Assembly: GCA_050949255.1 (NCBI GenBank)
Contig: JBMNFJ010000015.1
Coordinates: forward strand, 62,001-126,000
Length of the DNA stretch: 64,000 nt
Direction of reading: 5' to 3'
Source of the DNA: UBA3941 sp002385665
GTDB lineage: Bacteria; Bacillota; Clostridia; Caldicoprobacterales; UBA3941
Under the pieces are notes generated by a model. That model saw only the letters and a list, made by a program, of their open reading frames with translations, searched no databases and had not been told where the DNA came from. The position numbers and the translations under genes were made by a program. Shown in pieces: positions 1 to 7,762 of the stretch (positions within the stretch are counted from its first letter, which is position 1; every line of letters begins with the position of its first letter).

Positions 1-512
1 GGTGTAGTCCCTCCTCTGAAGAAATATCCACTGACTACCTTGCCGTATTCGCCGTTGTCCACACATTTTTTCAGGTACTCGTATTCCGGCCAGAACCTTA
101 AGCATTGGGCAATCATCAGCTTCTTCCCATTGGCCTCTGCCGCATCTATCATGGCCTGGCATTCATCGGGGTTAAGGGCCATTGGCTTTTCGCACAATAC
201 ATGGATGCCCTTATTGAGGGCCTTTATGGTCGCTTCCGCATGAAGATATGTAGGCAGGGCGATGTCAACATAGTCCAGCTCCTCCTTCTCCAGCATTTCG
301 TCGATATCCGTATAGAGATTGTACTTGCTGAAGTCATATTTTTGGTTGCCTACATCTATATTCCCGGGCAGGAACTTGCCCTGGAACTTGTCTTCATCTA
401 TATCGCATATTGCCACCAGCTCTACGGGGTGCCCTTCCTCTGCCAACTGCATGTAGATGTCAAGATGGCCCCTTCCCATGAAGCCTATGCCGATTAATCC
501 TACTTTCAACAT
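1..512 (-). CDS. Gfo/Idh/MocA family oxidoreductase, C-terminal part beyond window
   Basis: NAD(P)-dependent sugar or polyol dehydrogenase. The N-terminal 170 residues are visible and run off the left edge. The Rossmann glycine motif GLIGIGFMGRGH lies at residues 5-16 and the family EKPMAL motif, whose lysine is catalytic in relatives, at about 108-113. The ATG at 512 follows a GGAGG site, so the start is secure. The substrate cannot be told from this half. It is followed on the same strand, across a repeat-filled gap, by a sugar isomerase gene, as in many sugar-use loci. Confidence 0.9.
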   Translation of the reverse strand, partial: MLKVGLIGIGFMGRGHLDIYMQLAEEGHPVELVAICDIDEDKFQGKFLPGNIDVGNQKYDFSKYNLYTDIDEMLEKEELDYVDIALPTYLHAEATIKALNKGIHVLCEKPMALNPDECQAMIDAAEANGKKLMIAQCLRFWPEYEYLKKCVDNGEYGKVVSGYFFRGGTT

Positions 513-871
513 ATAATTGCCTCCTTTTTTTCTTTAAATTAACTCATTGTGCTACTCAACCATATGGCGGTAATGGCTATTGACCGCTACCTAACATCGT
601 AAGAGTAACTTTATCGTTGAAGTTTCAAAAAATTAATTATAGTTTTATGTAGCAAACGTTAATGGTAATGTATTTTTTGAAACTTCCCTCTTCCGACATT
701 GATTTGGAGAAAACTAAGGCATTTCTGCATTCCATAAGCCAAGTTTTCTTGGCCAAATCAATGAAGTCATCCGCTTTTCAATAGCCAATTACCTAAGGTT
801 GTGAATTAGCACAAGAGGTTTAATTTATCCCTATATTAAGTTAAACTTAAAAAATTTCTGTTACTCATGAA
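513..871. repeat. Intergenic repeat, family A copy plus inverted pair
   Basis: No gene is seen here. The right half (about 697-795, reading on the minus strand) is a copy of the dispersed family A repeat: it begins with the GGCTATTGA-AAGCGGATGACTTCA end, carries AAAACTTGGCTTATGG and ends in TTTTCTCCAAATCAATGTCGG, closely matching 10705-10920 but without its central hairpins. A separate perfect 15-nt inverted pair, GAAGTTTCAAAAAAT at 619-633 and its complement at 672-686, can form a hairpin. The same GGAAGTTTCAAAAAA string recurs near 35580. Confidence 0.7.
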
Positions 872-1708
872 TTATAGCCCCAGGATCCTGTCCATAGCTA
901 TGGAAGTGGTGTAGATGGTTTGGTCGGGATAGTTTTTATACACGCCCATTTCTGCTATCACATAATCGTCATAGCCCACCTTCCTGAACTGCTCCATAAC
1001 CGCAGGATAGTTTACATCGCCGGACAAAAGGTCTACAAATCCGTTTATATTACCTACGCTGACTCTAAAATCCTTGAAGTGTACCTTTTTGATCCTCTTG
1101 CCCAGGATCTTGATCCAGTGTTCCGGATAGCCCGTGCTTACCACGTTACCCACGTCAAAATACACTCCAACGTAAGGGCTGTCTATCTTGTCTACAAAAT
1201 CCCTCATCTCCAAGGGGGACAGGAGGAACTTGTTCCATACATTCTCCAACCCTATATTTACCTTTACCTCCTCGGCATACTCCTTTAATTCCATAAAGGC
1301 TTCCAGGGCCAAGTCGTAGGCAACATCGTATTCCGTTACCTCACCGTCCGGTATAAAGTCAGCCCCTACAAGGCCGGGCACTACCAAAATGGTGTCAGCA
1401 CCCAAAAGGGCTGCCAGGTCCAGCTGCCTCCGGACTATGGATTTGGCCTTTTCCCTGGTATTCCTGTCGGAGCTGGTAAACGGATATCTCCAGTACAGGC
1501 CGGTGGCCAGGCTGGGGGTCTCTATCCCCTCCCCTTCGGCAATCCGCTTAAGTTCCCTGATATCCTCGTCACTACTGTCAAGCCCCACTATACCGGTTTC
1601 ATCAAGCCCGAATTCTATGCCGTCATAACCTGCGTCCTTTGCCATTTCGATATACTCCCTGGCAGTAAGTCCTCCCCTAAAGGACCAGATGTTTATCCCC
1701 TTCTTCAC
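872..1708 (-). CDS. Sugar (phosphate) isomerase/epimerase, TIM-barrel
   Basis: Xylose-isomerase-like TIM barrel (AP endonuclease 2 superfamily), probably interconverting a ketose or ketose phosphate. The four metal ligands of the family are visible: Glu in GLENVW (about residue 155), Asp in YFDVGN (185), His in KVHFKD (210) and Glu in IAEMG (253). The text most resembles UlaE/hexulose-6-phosphate 3-epimerases. I chose GTG at 1708, which gives the usual KKGINIWSF N-terminus and lies about 6 nt after AGAGGTGG; GTG at 1717 is the alternative. It lies downstream of the acid-sugar genes at 2460-5995 and may serve that pathway, but its substrate is not shown. Confidence 0.85.
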   Translation of the reverse strand: MKKGINIWSFRGGLTAREYIEMAKDAGYDGIEFGLDETGIVGLDSSDEDIRELKRIAEGEGIETPSLATGLYWRYPFTSSDRNTREKAKSIVRRQLDLAALLGADTILVVPGLVGADFIPDGEVTEYDVAYDLALEAFMELKEYAEEVKVNIGLENVWNKFLLSPLEMRDFVDKIDSPYVGVYFDVGNVVSTGYPEHWIKILGKRIKKVHFKDFRVSVGNINGFVDLLSGDVNYPAVMEQFRKVGYDDYVIAEMGVYKNYPDQTIYTTSIAMDRILGL

Positions 1709-1746
1709 ATATACCACCTCTACCTTTCTTAAACTAACCTCTCTAC

Positions 1747-2283
1747 CTAGCTCTGCGGTACAGCCTCGTCTACTCTTTTAGTCTTCCTTTTACGCTTGTT
1801 GGCCAGATAAATTTTTTCCCTCTCCCTGAACAGGGCCTCTTCTTCAGGTGTTCTCAGTTCCAGTTCGGGAACCTTGGTGGGTCTGTTGTTGTCATCTAAA
1901 GCCACCATGGTGAAGTAAGCGGTGAGGGCCACCTTTGGGGGTTCGTCCACCTTCAGATCCTCCACCAAAACCCTGACTGCTATTTCCATGGAGCTCCTCC
2001 CTACAAAGACCAGCTGGGTTTTGCAGGTTACCAGCTGCCCCACCAGTATCGGGAGGTAAAATTCCAATTCGTCCACCCTGGCAGTGACAACGTTGGTGCG
2101 GCAATGCTTTACAGCGGTGACAAAGGCCGTGGTATCCATAAACTTCATTATCTCACCGCCATGGACATTGCCCGCGGGGTTGGCCTCGCTGGGTAACATG
2201 ATCCTTGACATAACGGTACGGGATTCCGCCACGGTTTTAGATGTGCTTTTGGGTTCAACTCTTGTTCCATCTTTGGATGACAT
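1747..2283 (-). CDS. Acyl-CoA thioesterase, hotdog fold (YkhA/YciA type)
   Basis: Acyl-CoA hydrolase of the cytosolic hotdog family. The family core is clear: NPAGNVHGGEIMKFMD at residues 35-50 holds the catalytic Asn and the Asp on the long hotdog helix, followed by the VDELEFYLPILVG strand region. The C-terminal 30 residues are rich in Lys and Arg. Length (178 aa) fits the family. The ATG at 2283 follows GGAGG by 8 nt. It sits 30 bp from the sugar isomerase gene and 176 bp from the PdxA2-like gene; no metabolic link to them is evident. Confidence 0.88.
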   Translation of the reverse strand: MSSKDGTRVEPKSTSKTVAESRTVMSRIMLPSEANPAGNVHGGEIMKFMDTTAFVTAVKHCRTNVVTARVDELEFYLPILVGQLVTCKTQLVFVGRSSMEIAVRVLVEDLKVDEPPKVALTAYFTMVALDDNNRPTKVPELELRTPEEEALFREREKIYLANKRKRKTKRVDEAVPQS

Positions 2284-2459
2284 ATAATAACCTCCGCCTA
2301 AGCTATATTGTTGATATCGTTCTTAAAGCCTTTATAGAGCTTCATATGAATTATACCCCACATAATGGCAGTGAAAAACATTTGACGATTATTTTATGTA
2401 ATAATTACTGTAAAGTCCGTGGATGCCCTGCTGGCTATGGGGTATAACCATGATGAAAA

Positions 2460-3428
2460 CTAACCTATGCCCAACATCTGCCGGGCAAAATTATAGGCGT
2501 TTACAAAGCTTTTAGGGGAGGCGATGCCCTTGTAGGCGATGTCAAAGGCTGTCCCATGATCTACCGAAGTCCGGATCACCTTAAGGCCCAGGGTGACATT
2601 TACTCCGCCCTCAAAGTCCAAGAGCTTTATGGGAATGTGCCCCTGGTCATGATACATGCACACTACGGCATGGTATTCCTTGTTAACTGCCTTTAAGAAT
2701 ACCGTATCAGGAGATATCGGCCCGACTGCGTCTATCCCCAATTCCCGGGCAGAATGTACCGCCGGCAGTATCTCGTCTATCTCTTCCCTCCCAAAGGCGC
2801 CGCCCTCTCCGGCATGGGGATTCAGGCCGGCCACTGCGATTTTGGGGTTTTCGATAAAGGGGCTAAGAGCATTATGGGTTAACTCTATAACTCTTAAAAT
2901 CCGCTCCCTTTTTACGGCGGCTATGGCTTCCTGCATCGAGACATGGGTACTTACATGGGTCACCACCAACCTGTCCGATGCCAACATCATGGTGTAGTTG
3001 TCCTGTTGGCAGACCTGTGCGATAAGTTCAGTGTGGCCTGTAAAATCAGGAAAGCTTAAGCGGGTGGCCTCCTTGTTCATAGGCAGGGTGACAATGGCAT
3101 GAATGATGCCATCAAGGGCCATCTCCGTTGCCCTTTCCACATATCTATAGGCCGCATAGCCGCTGGTCTTTGAGATTTGGCCTATCTCCAACATGGATTC
3201 GTCCATCAGCCCCATATCGTATATATTCAGCATACCTTTCCTGTATTCTGAAACATCTTCTATTCTGTTAAAAGGTATTTCTATGTCCAGGAGCCTACCA
3301 CAATAATCCAGGATCTTGTAATCCCCTATTACGATAAAGTCCCCTTCCAGGCTGTCCTCCCTAAAGGCCCTCAAGATAAGTTCAGGGCCGATACCGCTTG
3401 CATCTCCCATGGTTATGCCTATTAACAT
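2460..3428 (-). CDS. pdxA2: PdxA2-like 4-phospho-D-threonate/erythronate dehydrogenase
   Basis: Member of the PdxA family of NAD-dependent, metal-dependent oxidative decarboxylases. The three metal-binding histidines are in FTGHTEL (about residue 132), LNPHAGEGG (205) and YHDQGH (260). PdxA itself acts on 4-phosphohydroxythreonine in vitamin B6 synthesis, but PdxA2 paralogues next to DUF1537 kinases oxidise 4-phospho-D-threonate or -erythronate to dihydroxyacetone phosphate. The kinase directly upstream, overlapping by 7 bp (ATGTTAA), makes the PdxA2 role much more likely. I chose the ATG at 3428, after GAAGGGATAAGAGG, over the longer frame from 3452. No other pyridoxal genes are nearby. Confidence 0.85.
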   Translation of the reverse strand: MLIGITMGDASGIGPELILRAFREDSLEGDFIVIGDYKILDYCGRLLDIEIPFNRIEDVSEYRKGMLNIYDMGLMDESMLEIGQISKTSGYAAYRYVERATEMALDGIIHAIVTLPMNKEATRLSFPDFTGHTELIAQVCQQDNYTMMLASDRLVVTHVSTHVSMQEAIAAVKRERILRVIELTHNALSPFIENPKIAVAGLNPHAGEGGAFGREEIDEILPAVHSARELGIDAVGPISPDTVFLKAVNKEYHAVVCMYHDQGHIPIKLLDFEGGVNVTLGLKVIRTSVDHGTAFDIAYKGIASPKSFVNAYNFARQMLGIG

Positions 3429-4714
3429 CCTCTTATCCCTTCTTTTCTGCAATTTATCCTCTGTCCGATTATGTCCATAAGGGTGCCCTCATCTCCAAAA
3501 CCTCCAGCCTTGGTTATCAGAGTGCCCTTAAATAATTTGCTCTCCAGGGTAGACAGGGGAATCCCTGTCAGCAATTCGGTTTTGGGTATAATAGCGGTAC
3601 AATGAAGTTTCTCCACTATTCCCAGGGCAGTATCCCCGCCAAAGACTATCAAGGTTCCTATATTTATACACTTCATTACATCCCTGACAAGGGAACCAAT
3701 AAATTCTGCTATCATCCTGTATGTACTTACTCCACCGGGTCCATCCCCATGGTCCCTTATGGGGATTATGTCCCCCTTTTCCGTAGCGGTCTTCAAAATA
3801 AAGCACCCATGGTCCATAAGAGCCTGTACTGTATTCTCTGTCATGGTTTCATAATCCGGCCTGTTTAAGCAGGCATCTTGAACCATCATATGTGGGCTTA
3901 TGAGCTGACTCTTTATTCCCTGCTTTTCAGCATATGCTACCTGGGACATGGACACCTGGTTGACACTGCCGCAGACTATTAGAATTGGTTTATGTAAACT
4001 ATTCTCGATACCTGCCTCTCTACTCTCCGATTTAAGGTTGAATAGCCGGGGCAAATACGGGGCGAACCCTGCACAGCCGGCAACCCCCATAATGTCTTGT
4101 CTCCGGGTTAGCATATGAGATATCTGTACCAGGTCCTCTTCCGTCATGGCATCGAAAACAAAGATGCCCTTCCCCTCATCCATGCTCAACCCACGGCTGA
4201 TATGGGAGGTCTTTATAACGTGAATCTCCTTATCCGTCTGTTTATTAATAATGCTTGGTATATGGGCTTCTTCTATGGGGTTTAAGGGGTCCCTTGCAAA
4301 AACTGTCCTATGAAGGGGTATGTCATCTACGTATTGATTCCCATCCTTCGTGGTCCTGCCGGCCTTGGGATAGGCGGGGATAAACGGCAATCTTTCCATC
4401 TTGCAGGCATCCATCAATGCGGCTATTTCAGAGCCTATGTTTCCCCTTAAGGTGGAATCTGTCTTCTTATAGAAGAACTTCACTCCCCTTCTCCCAGCCT
4501 CACGGCAGAGATGATACACCCTTTTATATGCCTCCTGAGGCTCTATATGCCGGCTTTGGGTGTCCACCACCAGTACCTTAACCTGATCTTCTATATTATC
4601 CCAGTCCATATCCTCATGGAGAAAAACCTGGGTAGTTATCCCCATATGGGAAAACTGGACACCGGTGTCCAAGGCCCCGGTAAAATCATCAGCAATGATC
4701 AATAACCTATCCAT
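3422..4714 (-). CDS. dtnK: Four-carbon acid sugar kinase (DUF1537 family)
   Basis: ATP-dependent kinase for D-threonate, D-erythronate or a similar four-carbon acid sugar. The N-terminal substrate domain has IIADDFTGALDTG (residues 6-18) and KKTDSTLRGNIG; the C-terminal nucleotide domain has FGGDTALGI and a terminal GGFGDEG motif. Length (430 aa) is typical. The ATG at 4714 follows CAGGAGG. Its stop overlaps the start of the PdxA2-like gene, so the two are translationally coupled: phosphorylation followed by oxidative decarboxylation to dihydroxyacetone phosphate. The LarA-like gene lies 39 bp upstream. The exact stereochemistry of the substrate is inferred from the family, not visible. Confidence 0.87.
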   Translation of the reverse strand: MDRLLIIADDFTGALDTGVQFSHMGITTQVFLHEDMDWDNIEDQVKVLVVDTQSRHIEPQEAYKRVYHLCREAGRRGVKFFYKKTDSTLRGNIGSEIAALMDACKMERLPFIPAYPKAGRTTKDGNQYVDDIPLHRTVFARDPLNPIEEAHIPSIINKQTDKEIHVIKTSHISRGLSMDEGKGIFVFDAMTEEDLVQISHMLTRRQDIMGVAGCAGFAPYLPRLFNLKSESREAGIENSLHKPILIVCGSVNQVSMSQVAYAEKQGIKSQLISPHMMVQDACLNRPDYETMTENTVQALMDHGCFILKTATEKGDIIPIRDHGDGPGGVSTYRMIAEFIGSLVRDVMKCINIGTLIVFGGDTALGIVEKLHCTAIIPKTELLTGIPLSTLESKLFKGTLITKAGGFGDEGTLMDIIGQRINCRKEGIRGC

Positions 4715-4753
4715 ACAAGCCTCCTGAGAAGTTCCCAGCTATGATGTGTTGAA

Positions 4754-5995
4754 TCAAAGGGTTTTTAAACGTCCATCTTTATTAAGGATTGGCTCCGCTT
4801 CACCCAAAATCCGGATTTCCCGCTCTTTATAGACGGGATCTTTCATAATTCTCTCCAGGGCAGCCGGGGAAACCTGCAACTCCCCCAGTTCCAGGGTAGA
4901 TGGTATCCTCATGGCAAGGATATCCTCGGGCTTTCTGGGGCCCATTGCCCTTAAGGCCCATTCTATTGCCTGGGCATCATCCCTGGCCACCATTGGCATC
5001 CTGCCCCGCTTTATAAAGGAAGAAGTCATAACGTTTTCGTAGGTCACGGCAAAATCGATATCATTGTAAAAGTCCTGGGTTATAAAGTCTGCCAGACCCA
5101 TTCCCAGGGCATTTCCCCCTGAAGCCTTTGTCAGTGAACAGGCTATAATGTAGGATATGTTGGGAACCTCCGGCTCCTCCTGACCCAGAATACCCATTCT
5201 GCCTATTATATTGGTATCAAGGCCTGTGCCGCTCTTGTCCTTGCCCAGCTGGTCCACGATGAGAAGGTCCAATCGGTCTATAGGGAGTGAAGGCATATTC
5301 TTACGGGCCAAATCCAATAATTCGGCATCCAGGGCTTCTATCCCCCGGGAGTCCGCCGCCTTTATCGCAAGGGTCTGATCCAGGGCATTCTCAACTATGC
5401 CAATACCCAGCAGGATTTTTCCTGTAGCCAGGATCTTCCTCGCGGCCTTCGGCACCAGCTCCCGCAATCCGTATACCCCCAGCCTATGCATCTCAAGAGC
5501 CTGGGCATGTTTTCCCAAACCTATAACGCACATCTTCATCAATCCCGATTCTACCGGACCATGAAAGTCCGTATGGGGCTTTACCCGGTTGATAACTATT
5601 ACCCCGTCGGCCTCATAGGCATCCCTGGACATATACAGCTTAAAGTCGTTGTCCTCGTTTGGTATCGATACCACGTCCATGGTTGAGATGATGGGAGCCC
5701 CCATTGTCTCTTCCGTAATGCCGTAATGCTCCAGAACCTCCCTTTGCCCTTCTGCCGTTGCGCCACCATGGCTGCCCATGGCTGGGATAATAAAGGGTAG
5801 TGCGCCTTGGGATTTAACTTCATCAACAGCAGCCTTTGTAATAGCAGCTATATTTGCAATGCCGCGGCTCCCCGCCGTAATAGCAATGCGGCTGCCCTTC
5901 TTAAATTTGACTCCCGTATTTTGCATCTGCTTTCTTGTAGTCCCGCTGATATCGTCAACTTTCTCACTTGAAAAGCTTTGAGCGATAGGTATCAT
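4754..5995 (-). CDS. LarA-like (DUF2088) lactate racemase-domain protein
   Basis: Belongs to the LarA/DUF2088 superfamily, whose characterised members racemise or epimerise 2-hydroxy acids with a nickel-pincer nucleotide. Visible family blocks are GSHGGATAEGQ (N-terminal domain) and VKPHTDFHGPVESGLMKM followed by IGLGKH, where the His and Lys residues sit in the region of the LarA catalytic and nickel ligands, though spacing differs from lactate racemase. I chose ATG 5995 (MIPIAQSF), 7 nt after AGAGGA; the frame is open from a GTG at 6067 without a good site. It is first in the operon with the acid-sugar kinase and PdxA2, so it may epimerise an acid sugar. No larB, larC or larE genes are in the window. 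Confidence 0.75.
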   Translation of the reverse strand: MIPIAQSFSSEKVDDISGTTRKQMQNTGVKFKKGSRIAITAGSRGIANIAAITKAAVDEVKSQGALPFIIPAMGSHGGATAEGQREVLEHYGITEETMGAPIISTMDVVSIPNEDNDFKLYMSRDAYEADGVIVINRVKPHTDFHGPVESGLMKMCVIGLGKHAQALEMHRLGVYGLRELVPKAARKILATGKILLGIGIVENALDQTLAIKAADSRGIEALDAELLDLARKNMPSLPIDRLDLLIVDQLGKDKSGTGLDTNIIGRMGILGQEEPEVPNISYIIACSLTKASGGNALGMGLADFITQDFYNDIDFAVTYENVMTSSFIKRGRMPMVARDDAQAIEWALRAMGPRKPEDILAMRIPSTLELGELQVSPAALERIMKDPVYKEREIRILGEAEPILNKDGRLKTL

Positions 5996-6489
5996 CAATA
6001 GGTCCTCTGCATGCATAAGCCAGTTCATCTCCCATTTTTTATCGGTATTCTTATTGTATAATATCACAGTTTAATGTGGGGTAGCAATTAAATAAGGTGA
6101 CACGGATATCGATGAAGTCATCCACTTATCAGTAGCAATTACTATTACACCAACTATCCTTTGGTGTCATAGTCAAGACAGCAATCCAGCTTATTGCTCC
6201 TTCATACATTCTATTCCCGTGCAAAATCCTAATCAACCGTAGGTTTCAAATAGAATAGGCTATATAATTTTTTGAAGAGTGTATCATAAAACAGTATACC
6301 ATGGGGACATCTGAAAAATAAGTGAAGATATATTGATAAACATTTGGCTGATTATTTTTTGAAAGAAAAAATTTTGTTGGTAATTTCTCAGATAGGTGTA
6401 TAATAGACATTATTAATATCTCATTTTCTGGATATGGGGTACGCTAACATAAACAGCTAACCTTATCCATCTATAAAGGAGGCCCCAGC
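5996..6489. other. Intergenic region with partial family A repeat
   Basis: About 500 bp between divergent genes. On the minus strand, 6095-6150 matches one end of the family A repeat (TGATAAGTGGATGACTTCATCGAT). The rest is AT-rich, with the leader of the LURP-one gene at the right. No small gene with a good ribosome binding site was found. A promoter for the minus-strand acid-sugar operon must lie here but none stands out. Confidence 0.5.
6377..6404 (+). promoter_or_regulatory. Possible sigma-A promoter for LURP-one gene
   Basis: TTGGTA at 6377-6382 and a perfect TATAAT at 6399-6404, 16 bp apart, about 85 bp before the start codon. The -35 box is weak; TTGTTG at 6374 with 19-bp spacing is the alternative. 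Confidence 0.4.
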
Positions 6490-6978
6490 ATGAGGTTTAT
6501 AGTGAGACAAAGGATATTCTCCTTTGGGGACAGTTTCACCATCAAGGATGAACTGGGAAATGACCATTTTGTAGTCAAGGGTAGAGTTTTTACCCTGGGG
6601 AACAAGCTTAGGATCTATGACATGGCCGGACAGGAATTGTACTATATAGAGCAGAAGATACTAAGATTTCTACCCGAATATAACATATATCAATACGGCC
6701 AGCCCATAGCAAAGGTTAAAAAGGAATTCACCTTCTTAAAGCCCCGATTCAACATTACCAGTACCCTCGGTAACTTTACCATTCATGGTAATTTCCTGGG
6801 TATGAACTTTTCCATTCTAAAAAATGGCCGTCACGTAGCCGAGGTATCCAAACGCTGGTTCTCATTTTCCGACACCTATGGTGTAGATATTGCGGAAGGC
6901 GAGGATTATGGATTTCTGCTGGCCTTGGCCATAGTGATAGACCAGACAATCCACGATAACAATCACAATAACAGTTAA
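6490..6978 (+). CDS. LURP-one-related family protein (Tubby-like fold)
   Basis: 162-residue protein matching the LURP-one-related/YxjI family, a closed beta barrel of the Tubby C-terminal type thought to bind phospholipids. The family pattern is visible: an N-terminal FIVRQRIFSFGDSFTIKD strand pair, GRVFTLGNKLRIYD, a central phenylalanine-rich hairpin and the closing VSKRWFSFSDTYGVDI. There is no signal peptide or membrane helix, so it is probably cytosolic or peripheral. AAAGGAGG lies 8 nt before the ATG. It is a single gene ending in a strong hairpin; the cellular role of bacterial members is unknown. Confidence 0.85.
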   Translation: MRFIVRQRIFSFGDSFTIKDELGNDHFVVKGRVFTLGNKLRIYDMAGQELYYIEQKILRFLPEYNIYQYGQPIAKVKKEFTFLKPRFNITSTLGNFTIHGNFLGMNFSILKNGRHVAEVSKRWFSFSDTYGVDIAEGEDYGFLLALAIVIDQTIHDNNHNNS

Positions 6979-7032
6979 CAGGCAAATGTTGGCTTATGAT
7001 TTTTTGCCTTGCACTGAACCAGATCAAGCTAA

Positions 7033-7057
7033 AATAGGGCGGTTAAACCGCCCTATT
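7033..7057. terminator. Bidirectional hairpin between convergent genes
   Basis: Perfect stem AATAGGGCGG / CCGCCCTATT with a TTAAA loop, between the LURP-one gene (plus) and the PHP gene (minus). The T-run is short on both strands (TTTT on the minus side), so it should serve the minus strand best. Confidence 0.75.
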
Positions 7058-7064
7058 GACTTTA

Positions 7065-7760
7065 TCACATTTCATCATTTCTATATATATGCTCTATTCC
7101 TGAAGGTCTTTGTCTGTACCATCTGATAAGCTCATCCATGGAATCTATATCTCCAGGTAAAATTATACCCCCTCTTCCAACATCCCCTGTTTGATGTGAG
7201 TCTGATCCCGAGCTCATCATTAAGCCGTTGCTTTTAGCATAGTTGTAAGCCCTGTCGTTGCCGGAATCATGCCTGGGGTTTCCGTTGTGTACCTCCATGC
7301 CATCCAACAGATTACCGGCTGCGGGGGTCAGGCCTGGACGAAAAGGATGGGCCTGGAAGATCAAAGCTCCCGTCTCTTGGATATGGTCCCTGAAGTCTTC
7401 CAATGTGTAGAGGTATAGCCTTGGATTCTGAAGCAAATAGTCCTCGTCCAGCCCAAACACCAGGTAGTCTTCCGATCCGTAGACGAACCTGATTTCCATC
7501 CCGAGAAAAACCTTTACTCCAAGGGCATTACCTCTCTCCAAGGCGGCTTTATAGCCGGAAAGAAAGGATTGGATCTTTTCCTCCCAGGGTCTATTCCCCA
7601 GGGATTCAAAGTACCCCTTATAATAGTGATCCGTTATTATAACGCCTCCGTAACCGGCCTCCTTATAAAGCTCAATCATCTCCTCGGCTGGTACCTTTCC
7701 GCAGGGGCTAACCTGGCTGGTGTGCACGTGGGTGTCAAGCAGCATCAGATTATCCTTCAT
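7065..7760 (-). CDS. PHP-domain metal-dependent phosphoesterase
   Basis: Polymerase-and-histidinol-phosphatase (PHP) domain hydrolase of 231 residues. The first metal motif DTHVHTS (about residues 9-15), the ITDHYYKGYF motif (about 42-51), FQAHPFRPG and the late SGSDSHQTGDVG motif give the expected set of His and Asp ligands. It resembles small PHP-associated phosphatases; a histidinol-phosphatase role (HisK/HisJ, missing from the his operon in this window) is possible but the gene is 38 kb away and the length is short for HisJ. The start follows GGAGG by 7 nt, and the stop of the upstream aminopeptidase gene lies 2 bp before it, so the two are probably co-transcribed. Confidence 0.85.
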   Translation of the reverse strand: MKDNLMLLDTHVHTSQVSPCGKVPAEEMIELYKEAGYGGVIITDHYYKGYFESLGNRPWEEKIQSFLSGYKAALERGNALGVKVFLGMEIRFVYGSEDYLVFGLDEDYLLQNPRLYLYTLEDFRDHIQETGALIFQAHPFRPGLTPAAGNLLDGMEVHNGNPRHDSGNDRAYNYAKSNGLMMSSGSDSHQTGDVGRGGIILPGDIDSMDELIRWYRQRPSGIEHIYRNDEM

Positions 7761-7762
7761 TC

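Noticed and set aside
645..665. CcpA (cre) site near GCAAACGTTAATGG
   Set aside because: Matches only the central ACGTT part of the consensus and misses the conserved outer bases.
2460..3428. Vitamin B6 synthesis PdxA
   Set aside because: The gene overlaps a DUF1537 acid-sugar kinase gene, a context typical of PdxA2 catabolic enzymes; no other pyridoxal genes are present.
7065..7760. Histidinol phosphatase (HisK/HisJ) filling the gap in the his pathway
   Set aside because: The PHP motifs fit, but the gene is far from the his operon, shorter than usual HisJ, and paired with an aminopeptidase; kept as a generic PHP phosphoesterase.
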